Positions 15,119 to 25,346 of a stretch of 64,000 nucleotides of DNA are shown piece after piece. The notes beneath the pieces are model-generated. The model saw nothing but the letters and a program-made list of their open reading frames with translations. It searched no databases and was not told where the DNA came from. This stretch comes from Bacillus thuringiensis (GTDB lineage Bacteria; Bacillota; Bacilli; Bacillales; Bacillaceae_G). Position 1 is the first letter of the stretch. The number at the start of each line of letters is the position of its first letter. The translations under genes and the position numbers were made by a program. The stretch is from NCBI RefSeq assembly GCF_001182785.1, contig NZ_CP012101.1, positions 186,001 to 250,000 on the forward strand. The letters are read 5' to 3'.

Positions 15119-17638
15119 TTATTTTTTATCCGTATTCTTTTTATTTTTGTTCACGATATCTCTCCAACTTTTACCCGTATTTTGACCCATCTGATAAAAA
15201 CGTTTTGTATTCTGTACCGTTTCAGAAGAATTAATTCGTTCTTGCACTCCTCTTACCTTTTGTTTCACAGATGATGTTGTATGTTTCACTTTATCGGTTG
15301 TATATTGTCCTAATGTACGTGTCTCCTGACTTCTACTTGCTGCCACTTCTTTATCACTCTCATAAGGAATAATTGGGCTACTATGTGTCACCGTTACGAT
15401 GTCGGCTGATGCCGGGTTTCCTCCACTTGGTACTGATCTTGGTGTTTCTACTGGTGCTGGGCTACTTCCACTTGGTACTGATCTTGGTGTTTCTACTGGT
15501 GCTGGGCTACTTCCACTTGGTACTAATCTTGGTGTTTCTACTGGTGCTGGGCTTCCTCCACTTGGTACTGATCTTGGTGTTTCTACTGGTGCTGGGCTTC
15601 CTCCACTTGGTACTGATCTTGGTGTTTCTACTGGTGCTGGGCTTCCTCCACTTGGTACTGATCTTGGTGTTTCTACTGGTGCTGGGCTACTTCCGCTTGT
15701 TGCTGGTCTCGGTGTTTCTATTGGTGCCGGGCTTGCTCCGCTTGCTCCTTGTCTTACGCCTCCTGGTGTTTGATTTCCTTCACTTGCTCCTTGTCTTACT
15801 GTTCCTGGTGTTTGATTTCCTTCACTTGCTCCTTGCCTTACTGTTCCTGGTGTTTGATTCCCTTCATTTGCTCCCTGTCTTACTGTTCCTGGTGTTTGAT
15901 TTCCTTCATTTGCTCCTTGTCTTACTGTTCCTGGTGTTTGATTTCCTTCATTTGCTCCTTGTCTTACTGTTCCTGGTGTTTGATTTCCTTCATTTGCTCC
16001 CTGTCTTACTGTTCCTGGTGTTTGATTCCCTTCATTTGCTCCCTGTCTTACTGTTCCTGGTGCTTGATTTCCTTCATTTGCTCCATTTGCTTTTCCAGCT
16101 TCTTTCATTTCATCTTGAAGACTTGTTGTTCCCGATTCTTGCCCATTCGCTACCCCAGGGTTTTCGTTCCCTCCCTTTTTCATGTCTTCTTGAATAGATG
16201 GCATACCACCATTCTTTTTATCTTCTTCCTTATTTAAGTTACCTTTTTCTTTTTCTTTTTTTGCTAAGTCATTACCATTTGCTTTTTTCTGATCCGCTTT
16301 TTTCATTTGATCTTGCAAGGACTCTTTATTTTCAGACTCATTCCCTTTTTTCAAACCGCTTATAAGCCCTGCCACGCCACCTGTTGCCATCGCTGCCGCA
16401 CTTGCTGTTTTAGCTGCTGCAACACCAGTTCCTTCTGCTGCACCTTTCGCCCCTTTTCCAATCATATTCCCTAGACCCTTCATTGGTTTTGAATTTGCGA
16501 GACTGCCAATTCCTTTACCAAGTGCGAAACCACCTGCTAACATGCCCCAACTACTCTTTAATCCAATATCTATACCAAATAACCTTTCTACGACTGCCGG
16601 ACCGTCTAGAACTGCCATACTAAATGCCGCTAATGCAATCAGATACGGTACACCATTTAATTTGTCATGGAGAAAAGCTGTTCCTATTAGGTATAGCTTC
16701 AAAGATAGTAATATCATAATCGTTGCTATAAATATATTGAGAATATTGGATAACACGGCTTTTAACTTTTGACCATTCGCAACATCGGCTGGTGCTATTA
16801 TGTTCACCAACAAGTAATTAAATGCCAATTCATAAAATAACCTAGCTAACTTAATACTCACCAATAACAACGTTAATCCTGTTATTAGTAAAGTAAAGAA
16901 TATATTCCAGAAATTCCAATGCCAGCGATAATACTTTTCTGGAAAGAAATCAAACCATCCATCTTTTAATTCAGCTAAAGATGCAACTCCCATCCCATCC
17001 ATTACTCTTTTATTTTTTAAAATTTCCTGTCCATCATCTGATAACTTTTTATCCTTTGCAAATTCAAAATCTTTATCTATTTTTTCAGTAATATCTATCT
17101 GCCTGATGTTTTTTTCTGGAATATGATTCTTCGGATTCATGTCTTCTTTCTTTTTCCATTTATTTTCATCTATTACTGCAATATCCGTTATGTTCTTCTT
17201 AATAATTTCATCACTCAAAGAGCCTTTTTGTTCTGATTTTACAACCGCTATGGCGTCATCTGTGAACTTATCAACCTTTGTCATACCAGTACTTAATAAA
17301 CAAAGTACACTCAGTGTTACAAAAATATTGATGATAATTTGAGAACGATTCATTTGTTTGTTCATAATAAACATGTAGCCAATATATAGAAATGATATGG
17401 CTAAAAGAACGACAAACAATGGATATAACATATCAACAAAATTTTGTATTTCCGGTGAATTAAAGAATCCTTTAATTCCTAGTATGGCATCTGTCACACC
17501 TTCTAAAGCATCTACAACTAAAGATAAGCCTACAATTAGGAACCATCCGAGCCAACGTAATACATAATTCACGATGTCTCCTATTTGAAGATAATCCGAG
17601 AACGCTTCTATAGTTTTTAAAATCTCTTCATCTTTCAC
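15119..17638 (-). CDS. VirB6/TrbL-like channel protein with long repeat tail
   Basis: The first ~400 residues contain several membrane helices (near 29-48, 70-90, 102-118, 240-265, 275-310 and 325-345) and a large extracellular loop (about 120-235), the plan of VirB6-type polytopic channel proteins. The rest is hydrophilic. It holds eight 14-residue units (GANEGNQTPGTVRQ), then seven 15-residue units (SPAPVETPRSVPSGG), and a basic helical end (SVKQKVRGVQERIN...). The repeats are almost identical in DNA, so length variation between strains is likely. Whether the tail faces in or out is unknown. Confidence 0.8.
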   Translation of the reverse strand: MKDEEILKTIEAFSDYLQIGDIVNYVLRWLGWFLIVGLSLVVDALEGVTDAILGIKGFFNSPEIQNFVDMLYPLFVVLLAISFLYIGYMFIMNKQMNRSQIIINIFVTLSVLCLLSTGMTKVDKFTDDAIAVVKSEQKGSLSDEIIKKNITDIAVIDENKWKKKEDMNPKNHIPEKNIRQIDITEKIDKDFEFAKDKKLSDDGQEILKNKRVMDGMGVASLAELKDGWFDFFPEKYYRWHWNFWNIFFTLLITGLTLLLVSIKLARLFYELAFNYLLVNIIAPADVANGQKLKAVLSNILNIFIATIMILLSLKLYLIGTAFLHDKLNGVPYLIALAAFSMAVLDGPAVVERLFGIDIGLKSSWGMLAGGFALGKGIGSLANSKPMKGLGNMIGKGAKGAAEGTGVAAAKTASAAAMATGGVAGLISGLKKGNESENKESLQDQMKKADQKKANGNDLAKKEKEKGNLNKEEDKKNGGMPSIQEDMKKGGNENPGVANGQESGTTSLQDEMKEAGKANGANEGNQAPGTVRQGANEGNQTPGTVRQGANEGNQTPGTVRQGANEGNQTPGTVRQGANEGNQTPGTVRQGANEGNQTPGTVRQGASEGNQTPGTVRQGASEGNQTPGGVRQGASGASPAPIETPRPATSGSSPAPVETPRSVPSGGSPAPVETPRSVPSGGSPAPVETPRSVPSGGSPAPVETPRLVPSGSSPAPVETPRSVPSGSSPAPVETPRSVPSGGNPASADIVTVTHSSPIIPYESDKEVAASRSQETRTLGQYTTDKVKHTTSSVKQKVRGVQERINSSETVQNTKRFYQMGQNTGKSWRDIVNKNKKNTDKK
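15405..16095 (-). repeat. In-frame 45-bp and 42-bp tandem repeats in the VirB6-like gene
   Basis: Seven 45-bp units (15 codons, PAPVETPR core) adjoin eight 42-bp units (14 codons, EGNQTPGTVRQ core), both in frame. Long open frames on the other strand here are a by-product of the repeats, not genes. Confidence 0.9.
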
Positions 17639-17661
17639 TATTTATCCTCCTCTCATGCTTG

Positions 17662-17871
17662 CTATTTCCCTAATACTTCTTTTGCTGTCCAATTCACTCT
17701 CTCATTTAGCCTGTCGATACGAATAATCAATTTCCCTTTTTGTTCCCGATCTACTGAAAGGAAAAGAACTGCATCTTCTAGACCAAGAATGACCTCATTT
17801 TCTTCTGTCACAAATGGCGAGTAACTATCTAAAATCAATTGCATTTTATCCGTTATTGTCGGTACACCCAT
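17662..17871 (-). CDS. Small soluble protein between virD4 and virB6-like genes
   Basis: GGGGGAAGAGGT just before the ATG at 17871 favours a 69-aa start, MGVPTITDKMQLILDSY, over the longer frame from 17913. It is alpha then beta with no membrane helix (LILDSYSPFVTEENEVILGLEDAVLFL). No family is recognised. A hairpin separates it from the coupling-protein gene upstream. Confidence 0.55.
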   Translation of the reverse strand: MGVPTITDKMQLILDSYSPFVTEENEVILGLEDAVLFLSVDREQKGKLIIRIDRLNERVNWTAKEVLGK

Positions 17872-17899
17872 TACCTCTTCCCCCTTTATATTTGGATTC

Positions 17900-17930
17900 A
17901 AAAAAGCACTCAATCATTTGAGTGCTTTCT
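17900..17930 (-). terminator. Terminator or attenuator after virD4
   Basis: GAAAGCACTCAAATGATTGAGTGC followed by six T on the minus strand, immediately after the coupling-protein stop. It would lower transcription into the VirB6-like gene, or a second promoter may lie downstream. Confidence 0.75.
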
Positions 17931-19931
17931 AACTTGTTACTTGTTCTTTTTCTTCTAAATCACGCAAGATTCGATTAATCTTGTTTTCGACTGCTTGATA
18001 AACACTTTTGTCGATATGGTCATTGTGAGCTAACATTTGAAATTCACTGTAAAACTCGCCCATTTCTTGATTTTCAACCTCATCTATTACTTTCCCTAAC
18101 TGTGCTAAAAAGAACTTATCAACCAATTTCAAAACCGCTAAATCAGATTCAAAAAAATCATTAACCGTTTTTTCTTTCCAATTTTCAATGGTGAGGGAAT
18201 CAAACGGGCTATCTTCCTGCTGAAATGCCTCTTCTGGAATCTCTTCATCGATTCCCATCATTGTTGGTTCTTCTACTGCCTGCGGTGTCTCTATTTGGGA
18301 AGAAGCTTCTTGTTCTTGTACTTGTTCTGGTTCTGATGTTTTTTTCTCAATTTGTTTTGCTTTTCTCTCTCCTAGAAAATCTACAATAAGTGATTTTGGA
18401 TTTACATCATCATGTAGAGAATCAATATCTATATCTAAAATAGATTTATCTGTATCGAACTCTACTCCTAAGTACTCCCATCTGTATTTTAAGGCTGTTT
18501 CCCCCGTATTATAAATCGGGCGAGGTCTGATCCGTTTTCTGTTATTATCCTGACGTTTTATGACACGAATAACGGCACTTTCTCCTTCTTTAAAATTCAT
18601 AAGTTCATTTGATGTTAACAGTGGTCGTTGATCTAGACTTTCCGTTTTATTTTTATCAGTAGAAAGACCTTTTCCGCTTCGGGAAGGTAGGTTAATCGTC
18701 TGATTCCCTAGTTTTTTGGAAACTATTTCAGCGGTTTCTTGATCGTTCGTTAGAATGTAGATGGTATTCCCACAGTTTCCATCAATCGTATCTGCATCCT
18801 CACCATACTTATTTTTCAATTGTGCATATGCCTGGATTACAAGGTTAAAGCGAACATTTCTACCAAGACAGACCGTAATAATATTCGCCATTCCTTCGAT
18901 ACTCGGCATGTTGCCAAACTCATCTAAGATAAAAACCACCTCACGGTGACATTTCCCACCACGGGCAAGGGATGCACCTTTGGCTAATATAAAATAGAGT
19001 TGTCTTACAAATATAGAAGCTATCACATGATTGGAAGAATCAAAGTCTGGTGTAATCATAAAAATAGCCACTGGTTTATCGAAATAATCCACTGTTATTA
19101 CTTGTATATCTTCATTGTCTTCTATTACTTTAAATTCTGTATGCCCCGTTTTTTCATCTATTTTTGTAATAGAAATAGATGTTTTCGTTTGAGGATTTAC
19201 CTTTTCAATACATTGAATGGTATCTCCAACTTGTATTACTTGTTTAAAATCTAATGCAAAACGTCCTGTAATATCTGCTTTAATAGACTCCTTTGAGCCA
19301 TCTGGAAATACAATTTCCACTCGTTTTCTAGGTGTTACTTTTCCTTTTATCGTTTTTCCAAAACCGACACGTTTTAAATCCACACTATTCTTTGCTGTCA
19401 TTTTAGCGATTTCATCAAATGTAAAAATAGAAAGTCCGTTCATGGTTTGGGTGAAAATCCCGCCTCGTGTCGTTCCTTTTGAGAAGTTTGAGGTTGCATA
19501 TTGCATTTTCGCAACACTATCCGTTGGTAAGCCTTCAAAGTAAAAATCTAATGCATTTTGTGGATCAGCTTTCGGATCTACGATTATCTCTTTTGAACCA
19601 AGTTCTGATAACATATTTGCAACTGCATACATTGTAATTTTTTCTTCTGCACCTTCCGCAATACATTTATCTGTAACGGCTAATATCATGGCATTACACA
19701 AGCTCATAGCGCACTGTTGCCAAAAAGGATCTTTTACAGTTGGGTTGTAATACAAAGTGTGTGAGAGTGTCTTACATAATGCCTGTGCCGTTGAATAATC
19801 TCCATCTTTATAGGCATCTTTGACAAGCTGCAATAAGTTATAACTCATAGAATCAAGTGGGGTTAACAGGTTCAAAACTTCAATGTGATAGCCTCGTTCT
19901 TCCAGCGTTTCTTTCGATGCACTGAAGAGCT
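17929..19931 (-). CDS. VirD4/TraG-family coupling protein, 3' exon
   Basis: After removal of the intron this exon continues as ELFSASKETLEERGYHIEV and then LNLLTPLDSMSYNLLQLV. It supplies the rest of the RecA-like fold, including Walker B in REVVFILDEFGNMPSIEGM and sensor-type motifs, plus an acidic C-terminal tail. Joined to 22556-23135 the gene has 2,583 bases, an exact multiple of three, giving 860 residues. The coupling protein brings the relaxase-DNA complex to the channel. Without splicing the Walker A and Walker B halves are not joined, so transfer should depend on intron removal. Confidence 0.9.
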
Positions 19932-22555
19932 ATTGGAATAGGTAACCCTTTGAAGTAATCTCTAGGTTTTCCCCTCCACCACACCGTACGTGACAGTTTC
20001 CCATCATACGGCGTTCCATCGATAAATTTTCATATAATATATAGTATTTTTACTGAATAATGTCTAAATTAGCCATAAATCTTAGTCTATTAAGCTTTTT
20101 AATTTGTTTCGAATCCAAATTAAAGTCATTAAGATAAGTAGCAATTGTTTCTTCATTTATAGCGTGGATCAATTTATGAATATCTTTATGAACAAGACAT
20201 AAATTATGATATTCATCAGTACCACCTTGTTTTCTAGGTAGTTTATGATGACAATGTACATCATTTGGATGAAGGATTTCACCAGTCACATAGCATTTTC
20301 CATTAGTAGCAACGTATAGTGTTAGTCTGTTATCTACAAATTCAACATTGTCTTTAGTATATCGGGCTTTGTTAACCATATACTGTACATATTCATTTGG
20401 AACAATTTTAGGCTTGGATGTTTCTAACTTAGCACGCCCACCTTTTGTATAAGGTGTAATATCCTGCTGAAAATTCATTGGATTTCTATGATGAACAGCG
20501 TTGATTATGTGGAGTGGAACTCCAGCAACTACTGATATTTTTGTTTGTTGCTTCAAGCCAACATTTCGTTGTTTGTATATTGTGTTCTGTTCCTTATACG
20601 TTTGAATAGTACGTCTTTCCCTTAACCTAACTTTCATGGTGCGGGATAAGGATAACCCAACTTTATCTAAGTCAATGTATACATGCGTTGCATATCGATA
20701 ATAGTTTTTGATACCCATTACCATTGTGTTGTAATTCATAGATGATTTACTACTATATGAACTGTGTTGTATTTTCTTTACACCATCTCTTAGTTTTTCT
20801 TGAATTCTCTTACGAGATTTTTCGGAGATATTTGTTTGAGCAACATATCCGTTTTTCGTACTCCCTTTAGGTATAGCTTTAATACTAAAACCTAGGAAAT
20901 CCGCATGCTTTTGTTTCAAGTTCGTAATGCTAGATTTGTTTGTATTAACCTCTAACCTCAATCTTTTATCGAGAAATTCAACTACAGCGTGATAAAATCT
21001 AACAGCGTGATTGTATGACCGACACATGATTTTAAAATCATCAGCATATCTGACCATATAACCACTTTTTAAGTTAGTTCGTTTAGCAGTACCATTATGG
21101 AAGCTGTGAATATTTTTACTTTTAATAGGGAAGCTTTCCCATTGAGATTCAACCCAACGATCTAACTCGGTCAGGTAAATATTCGCTAATAATGGGGATA
21201 GTACACCACCTTGTGGAAGTCCTTTATCCATAACTCCTACACCGACTACTTCTGTTCTTAACATGCAATTGATTATTGATAGTAATCTTTTATCACGAAT
21301 GCCAAAGCTCCAAAGTGATTTACTCAATTTCGCATGATTCACATTATCGAAGAACCCTTTAATATCAACGTCAACACAGTAGTACATTTTCCCACGATTG
21401 ATTAAGCTAACCGTACGGCTTAATGCGTGCATAGCGTTTCTATTAGGTCGGAAACCATAACTATGTTTATAGAACTTGGCTTCACATATGGGTTCTAATA
21501 CCTGTAAGATACATTGCTGAATGACCCTATCTTCAAGTGTTCCAATACCCAATGGCCTTGTTGAGCCATCTTGTTTTGGGATTAGTACACGTCTTGTTTT
21601 ATCCGGTTTAAACCAAGATAAACGTTTTTGAATTTTAGCTACAAATTCAGATACATTTGTTACTTTAACATCTTCAATGTTTAAACCATCCACACCCTCT
21701 GTATGAGCGCCATTGTTACTTTTAATTTGATGATAGGCTAGTAGAATATTACTTTCTTTCGTGATTATATCCATCAACTTATAGAAATTATCACCATTTT
21801 TACTATTAGCATGAAGTTCATCAAACGTGGATGTTAAACCATATCGCTTAATATTTTTAATTTTTTCAGTCATACTGTTTTTACTCCCCCACTATAAGTG
21901 TTTTAGTAACTTTATTATTCTTAATCGAATCAGTATATTAAATATCTACATATAAAATCTTTTTATCGACTTGAGGTCTTCCCTCCACTACTTATTATCA
22001 TAGTTTCACAAGTACTACACCTCTACTGCCACGACATTTAATGTATGTTATGAATTTCATACAAACGGGTCATAGTGACCATTCACTCACCGTATATCGC
22101 TTCCCACGTTCCGATTAACCTATCATAGTGTTTTACTTAGATGTCTCCTATAAGCCCGTTACCTTGAATACGCCTATAACGTATTATGGACTTTCATAAA
22201 GGACGCGTCTTACTCATCCACAGTAACCGTCAAAACATTGACGCTTGATACTTTCGTTATCAAGTCCCATATAGACCCGTACAATTCGGAGATTCGTCAA
22301 GACTAAATCTATTCTCATCATATAAAACGACTCCCGACCTATTAGCCTCCATATTCCTAGTGGAACTTAGGACACATTCAGCCGACTTCACCGAGCTTCT
22401 TACAATCTATTAAATGGTTAACATCATGCAAGTCGGAGTATCAGAGGGTAAGTTTCAAGGCGTTACCCTATCGTTCCTTACCTTGGTTAATCAGTTCACA
22501 ATTGCTATTTTTCATGCAACCATGCCATAGCTTTTCACTATGGAACGTGGCGCAC
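19932..22555 (-). mobile_element. Group II intron inside virD4
   Basis: The element begins GTGCGCC (minus strand, from 22555), the group II 5' consensus, and ends CCAAT at 19932. Removal rejoins GGG|G-AG in frame to give DPKGELFSAS. A domain V-like hairpin with CGCCGTATG, GGAAACTG and GTACGGTG lies near 19985-20020. The first ~680 bases hold the ribozyme domains, and the RT gene lies in domain IV. It is 2,624 bases long and shares its strand with the host gene, as a splicing intron must. Confidence 0.9.
20050..21873 (-). CDS. Group II intron reverse transcriptase/maturase with HNH endonuclease
   Basis: The 607-aa protein has RT blocks (RVLIPKQDGSTRPLGIGT, CVDVDIKGFFDNVNH, GLPQGGVLSPLLANIYL and the catalytic YADD in MVRYADDFKIM). 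A maturase X region follows, and then an HNH nuclease (CYVTGEILHPNDVHCHHKLP and the NLCLVHKDIHKLIH end). All key motifs are intact, so the intron may still splice and move. GGGGGAG ten bases before the ATG gives a clear start. It binds its own RNA to help splicing and carries out target-primed reverse transcription. Confidence 0.95.
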   Translation of the reverse strand: MTEKIKNIKRYGLTSTFDELHANSKNGDNFYKLMDIITKESNILLAYHQIKSNNGAHTEGVDGLNIEDVKVTNVSEFVAKIQKRLSWFKPDKTRRVLIPKQDGSTRPLGIGTLEDRVIQQCILQVLEPICEAKFYKHSYGFRPNRNAMHALSRTVSLINRGKMYYCVDVDIKGFFDNVNHAKLSKSLWSFGIRDKRLLSIINCMLRTEVVGVGVMDKGLPQGGVLSPLLANIYLTELDRWVESQWESFPIKSKNIHSFHNGTAKRTNLKSGYMVRYADDFKIMCRSYNHAVRFYHAVVEFLDKRLRLEVNTNKSSITNLKQKHADFLGFSIKAIPKGSTKNGYVAQTNISEKSRKRIQEKLRDGVKKIQHSSYSSKSSMNYNTMVMGIKNYYRYATHVYIDLDKVGLSLSRTMKVRLRERRTIQTYKEQNTIYKQRNVGLKQQTKISVVAGVPLHIINAVHHRNPMNFQQDITPYTKGGRAKLETSKPKIVPNEYVQYMVNKARYTKDNVEFVDNRLTLYVATNGKCYVTGEILHPNDVHCHHKLPRKQGGTDEYHNLCLVHKDIHKLIHAINEETIATYLNDFNLDSKQIKKLNRLRFMANLDIIQ

Positions 22556-23135
22556 CCCCTTTTGGATCATTAAAAATTAGGGAGGGTTTATGTTCCGCTC
22601 TAGAATAGACATCAATTGTAGGAAATACAAAGGTTTCCCCTTTACCAGAGCGTGTTGTACCAATGATTAAATTATTTACTGGACTATCATCAATAAATAC
22701 CTTGTCACCTAATCGTGAAATAACAACACCACCGCCACCTTTAAATGATTCCTCTCGATCCGGTACAGCTCTATACTGCTTTTTCAACTCTTCAACTGTT
22801 GTAAAACGACTAGATCCTTTCTGATGATTATTTAAGTTTTTAAAGGAAGATTTCAATTTGTACACTGTTCTCGCTATAGTTCCAATCACTACAAGGAAAA
22901 CAAGTAAGTAGTATATTGGATGTTCTGCAATTGGCATCTGAAGAAGAAATCCTACCTCCATATGAAATGGTTTAGGATGTAATAAATCACTAAATGTTGT
23001 TTCTATCAGCTCTAAAGATAAGTTGAGTAAAAAATTAGCGATCAAAAACATTCCAACAAACAAAAAAGCACTCAATGGAATGAGTACTTCTTTTTCAGCT
23101 AATTTATATTTGATTGATATCTTTTCACTATACAT
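22556..23135 (-). CDS. VirD4/TraG-family coupling protein, 5' exon
   Basis: Two membrane helices (about residues 17-40 and 73-90) anchor the protein. The RecA-like domain starts with GTTRSGKGETFVFPTID near residue 159 (Walker A), and the exon ends in SLIFNDPKG. The unspliced frame would run 14 codons into the intron and stop. GAGGTG lies ten bases before the ATG. With 17929-19931 it forms the complete coupling ATPase. Confidence 0.9.
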
Positions 23136-23172
23136 ATCAAAGTATCACCTCTGTTCAATCCAGCTTCAAATT

Positions 23173-23205
23173 AAAAAGGTACTCTTTTTATGAGTACCTT
23201 TTTGG
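23173..23205 (-). terminator. Terminator between lipoprotein and virD4 genes
   Basis: AAAAAGGTACTC pairs with GAGTACCTTTTT around a seven-base loop, downstream of the lipoprotein stop. Confidence 0.8.
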
Positions 23206-23225
23206 CAAAATCAGTTGGTTTCTCT

Positions 23226-24215
23226 TTATTTACTCGCTACCATCTTTTCATTTTGTTTCAGAACTGGCTTTTCTTGATTCGTTGTTTTCTCTGGTTCTGT
23301 CGGCTTCTCTGGGTTTGTTGGTTTTTCCGGCTCTGTCGGTTTCTCTGGATTTGTTGGCTTCTCTGGATCTGTTGGCTTCTCTGGATCTGTTGGTTTTTCC
23401 GGTTCTGTTGGCTTCTCTGGATCTGTTGGTTTCTCCGGCTCTGTTGGTTTCTCCGGCTCTGTTGGCTTCTCTGGATCTGTTGGCTTCTCTGGATCTGTTG
23501 GTTTCTCTGGATCTGTTGGTTTCTCCGGCTCTGTTGGCTTCTCTGGATCTGTTGGTTTTTCCGGCTCTGTCGGTTTCTCTGGATTTGTTGGTTTTTCCGG
23601 CTCTATTGGTGGCCTTGGTTTTTCTGTCCCTGTATTTTCCGTATTACCATTCTCACCCTCCGTTATAATTGGTGGGTTCACAATTGCATCTGGTTTCTTC
23701 TCTGGTGGAAGAATATCTCCTATACTCGCTACTGAAGAATCAATAATTTGATCACCAAATGCAAAATGATCGCCATTCACGGTGACTTGTGGCTTATTAT
23801 CCGTAATAGCTGCAATCACATTATCTTTTGTTGTATCTTGAAGTGTTTTATCTGTTGTTTCTTTATCAAAGAGTGCTAGAACACGAGAAGTGGTGTCATC
23901 CCCATTTTGAAGATTACTTACAATAGATTTTTCTTTAAAATTAATTTTTGATTTATCCAGCTCTTCGAGTACATAAGCAACTTCATTATCCTTACTTTGA
24001 ATTGCATTCTCTGTAATTGCTTCAAAATCTTGTTTGTTCAGATCTTCTTTCTTTTCCTCCGGCTTATTCTTATCTACTTTTTTTGTAATAGCTGATTTAC
24101 TTTTTGATGATTCCTTACTTCCAAACCAACTGCAACCTGTCATACTTAATATCAATGAACCACCAAGAAAAACAATTCCCATTTTTTTGTACAGATTCTC
24201 ATAATTTAAAGGCAT
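23226..24215 (-). CDS. Surface lipoprotein with PEKPT repeats
   Basis: The signal peptide has the lipobox ILSMTGC near residue 28, so a lipidated cysteine should anchor it outside the membrane. A globular part (about 30-200) has no known fold. The rest is about 20 hexapeptides of the PEKPTD/PEKPTE/PEKPTN type, likely a rigid stalk crossing the wall, before a short end (VLKQNEKMVASK). GGGGGGAGAG lies near the ATG. As part of the transfer operon it could contribute to mating contact. The long plus-strand frames here are repeat artefacts. Confidence 0.8.
   Translation of the reverse strand: MPLNYENLYKKMGIVFLGGSLILSMTGCSWFGSKESSKSKSAITKKVDKNKPEEKKEDLNKQDFEAITENAIQSKDNEVAYVLEELDKSKINFKEKSIVSNLQNGDDTTSRVLALFDKETTDKTLQDTTKDNVIAAITDNKPQVTVNGDHFAFGDQIIDSSVASIGDILPPEKKPDAIVNPPIITEGENGNTENTGTEKPRPPIEPEKPTNPEKPTEPEKPTDPEKPTEPEKPTDPEKPTDPEKPTDPEKPTEPEKPTEPEKPTDPEKPTEPEKPTDPEKPTDPEKPTNPEKPTEPEKPTNPEKPTEPEKTTNQEKPVLKQNEKMVASK
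23268..23620 (-). repeat. 18-bp tandem repeats coding PEKPTx
   Basis: About 20 near-identical 18-bp units code for PEKPT followed by D, E or N. Differences are mostly synonymous or limited to the sixth residue, a sign of recurrent slippage or unequal exchange. Confidence 0.9.
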
Positions 24216-24230
24216 GTTATTCTCTCCCCC

Positions 24231-25316
24231 CTAGATGTTCTGTAGATCTTTATCAATTTTTTCAATCTTAATTTTCTTTTCCTCTTCACTTATCGTAGAT
24301 TGTTGGATATCACGTTTCTCTAATTCTTTGACCTCTTTCATTACGTTTTTATTTCCTTGCGTTTTAGCGAAAGAATAACAATCTTCATATTTTTTTAGAT
24401 TTACAAAAGCTTCAACAATGAGTTTTTCACGTCTACCGTCCATATTGACTTTACCTTTAAGCTTGATTACCTCCTCATATTTCTTATTAAGTGTTGCCTT
24501 TTCAAAGTCGATTACATCATTTTTGACATCAATTTCATTGATTTTATTCATGTTGTCTATCCCAATAAAATAAGCAACCACACTTTCTGCAAATTTCGGC
24601 TCATATTGTAATGCTTTATTTGCCTTTCCGTTTAATAAATAAGTAAATAAAACTGCCTTCTGACTATCTTTATCTAATTCTGTGTAATTGACCTTATCGA
24701 AGTATTTAACGGCTTCTCCATACTGCTGAATGGCTGCCTGTTGTAACCCTTTTACTACATATTGTTCCGAGCCAGCATTTGCACTCGAAACTGGTTCGGA
24801 AGAGAATAACTTAAAGGCAAATACGGCACCAGCTCCAATTAACACCACGCTTCCTATGACACTCGCAATAATCTTGAATCCTTTTCTATTTTCCTTTCCA
24901 GGCTTTACTAGTGTTTTTACTTCATCCGCTGGACTATAAGAGGGTTCTTCCTTCCTTTCTGATGATTCTTCTTGATATTCATATTCTTCATGAAAAGGAG
25001 AATCATTGATTTCTCTTTCTAATGTTTCTAACAGCTCCTTCTTTTGTTCCTCTTGTTCCAGATCTAATTGCATCACATTCATTTTTTTAGAAATGTGATC
25101 AAAAATGTGATCTGCATATCTCGAACCAAGTGATAATGTACCGTTATAAATTTCATTAGAATGACCATCTAACAAATCGAAATCAATATGTTCTTGTCGC
25201 CCAGCCTCTCTATAAACTCGTTCTAATCGTTTCGTTAAGATATAAGCTTCATGAAACGAATATTGCTTACCCGACTCAATTTCTGTTCCATTGCTACTCT
25301 TAAAAATGACAAACAT
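24231..25316 (-). CDS. Single-span membrane protein with cytoplasmic head and extracellular helical repeats
   Basis: The first ~145 residues are cytoplasmic, starting like an FHA/ubiquitin-type small domain. A membrane helix lies near 148-170 (IASVIGSVVLIGAGAVFAF), and the outer part is helical repeats (AIQQYGEAVKYFDKVNYTEL). The plan resembles EssB/YukC-type scaffold proteins of secretion systems, but sequence support is weak. It lies in the transfer operon and probably links the cytoplasmic ATPases to the wall-side parts. Confidence 0.6.
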   Translation of the reverse strand: MFVIFKSSNGTEIESGKQYSFHEAYILTKRLERVYREAGRQEHIDFDLLDGHSNEIYNGTLSLGSRYADHIFDHISKKMNVMQLDLEQEEQKKELLETLEREINDSPFHEEYEYQEESSERKEEPSYSPADEVKTLVKPGKENRKGFKIIASVIGSVVLIGAGAVFAFKLFSSEPVSSANAGSEQYVVKGLQQAAIQQYGEAVKYFDKVNYTELDKDSQKAVLFTYLLNGKANKALQYEPKFAESVVAYFIGIDNMNKINEIDVKNDVIDFEKATLNKKYEEVIKLKGKVNMDGRREKLIVEAFVNLKKYEDCYSFAKTQGNKNVMKEVKELEKRDIQQSTISEEEKKIKIEKIDKDLQNI

Positions 25317-25346
25317 GGCTTCTCCTTTCTTCCGTTTAATTTAAAT

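Noticed and set aside
15405..16095. Regular repeats that might be a CRISPR array
   Set aside because: Units are in-frame, contiguous and without unique spacers; they encode protein repeats.
15373..16237. Long plus-strand open frames over the VirB6-like gene
   Set aside because: They are leucine/valine-rich mirror frames of the tandem repeats, without ribosome sites, and vanish outside the repeats.
19932..20049. Independent small gene between intron ORF and virD4 3' exon
   Set aside because: The stretch is the 3' ribozyme part with the domain V-like hairpin and splice site.
23114..23735. Plus-strand open frames rich in LLASLDLL or WICWFL
   Set aside because: They are antisense readings of the PEKPT repeats of the lipoprotein gene.
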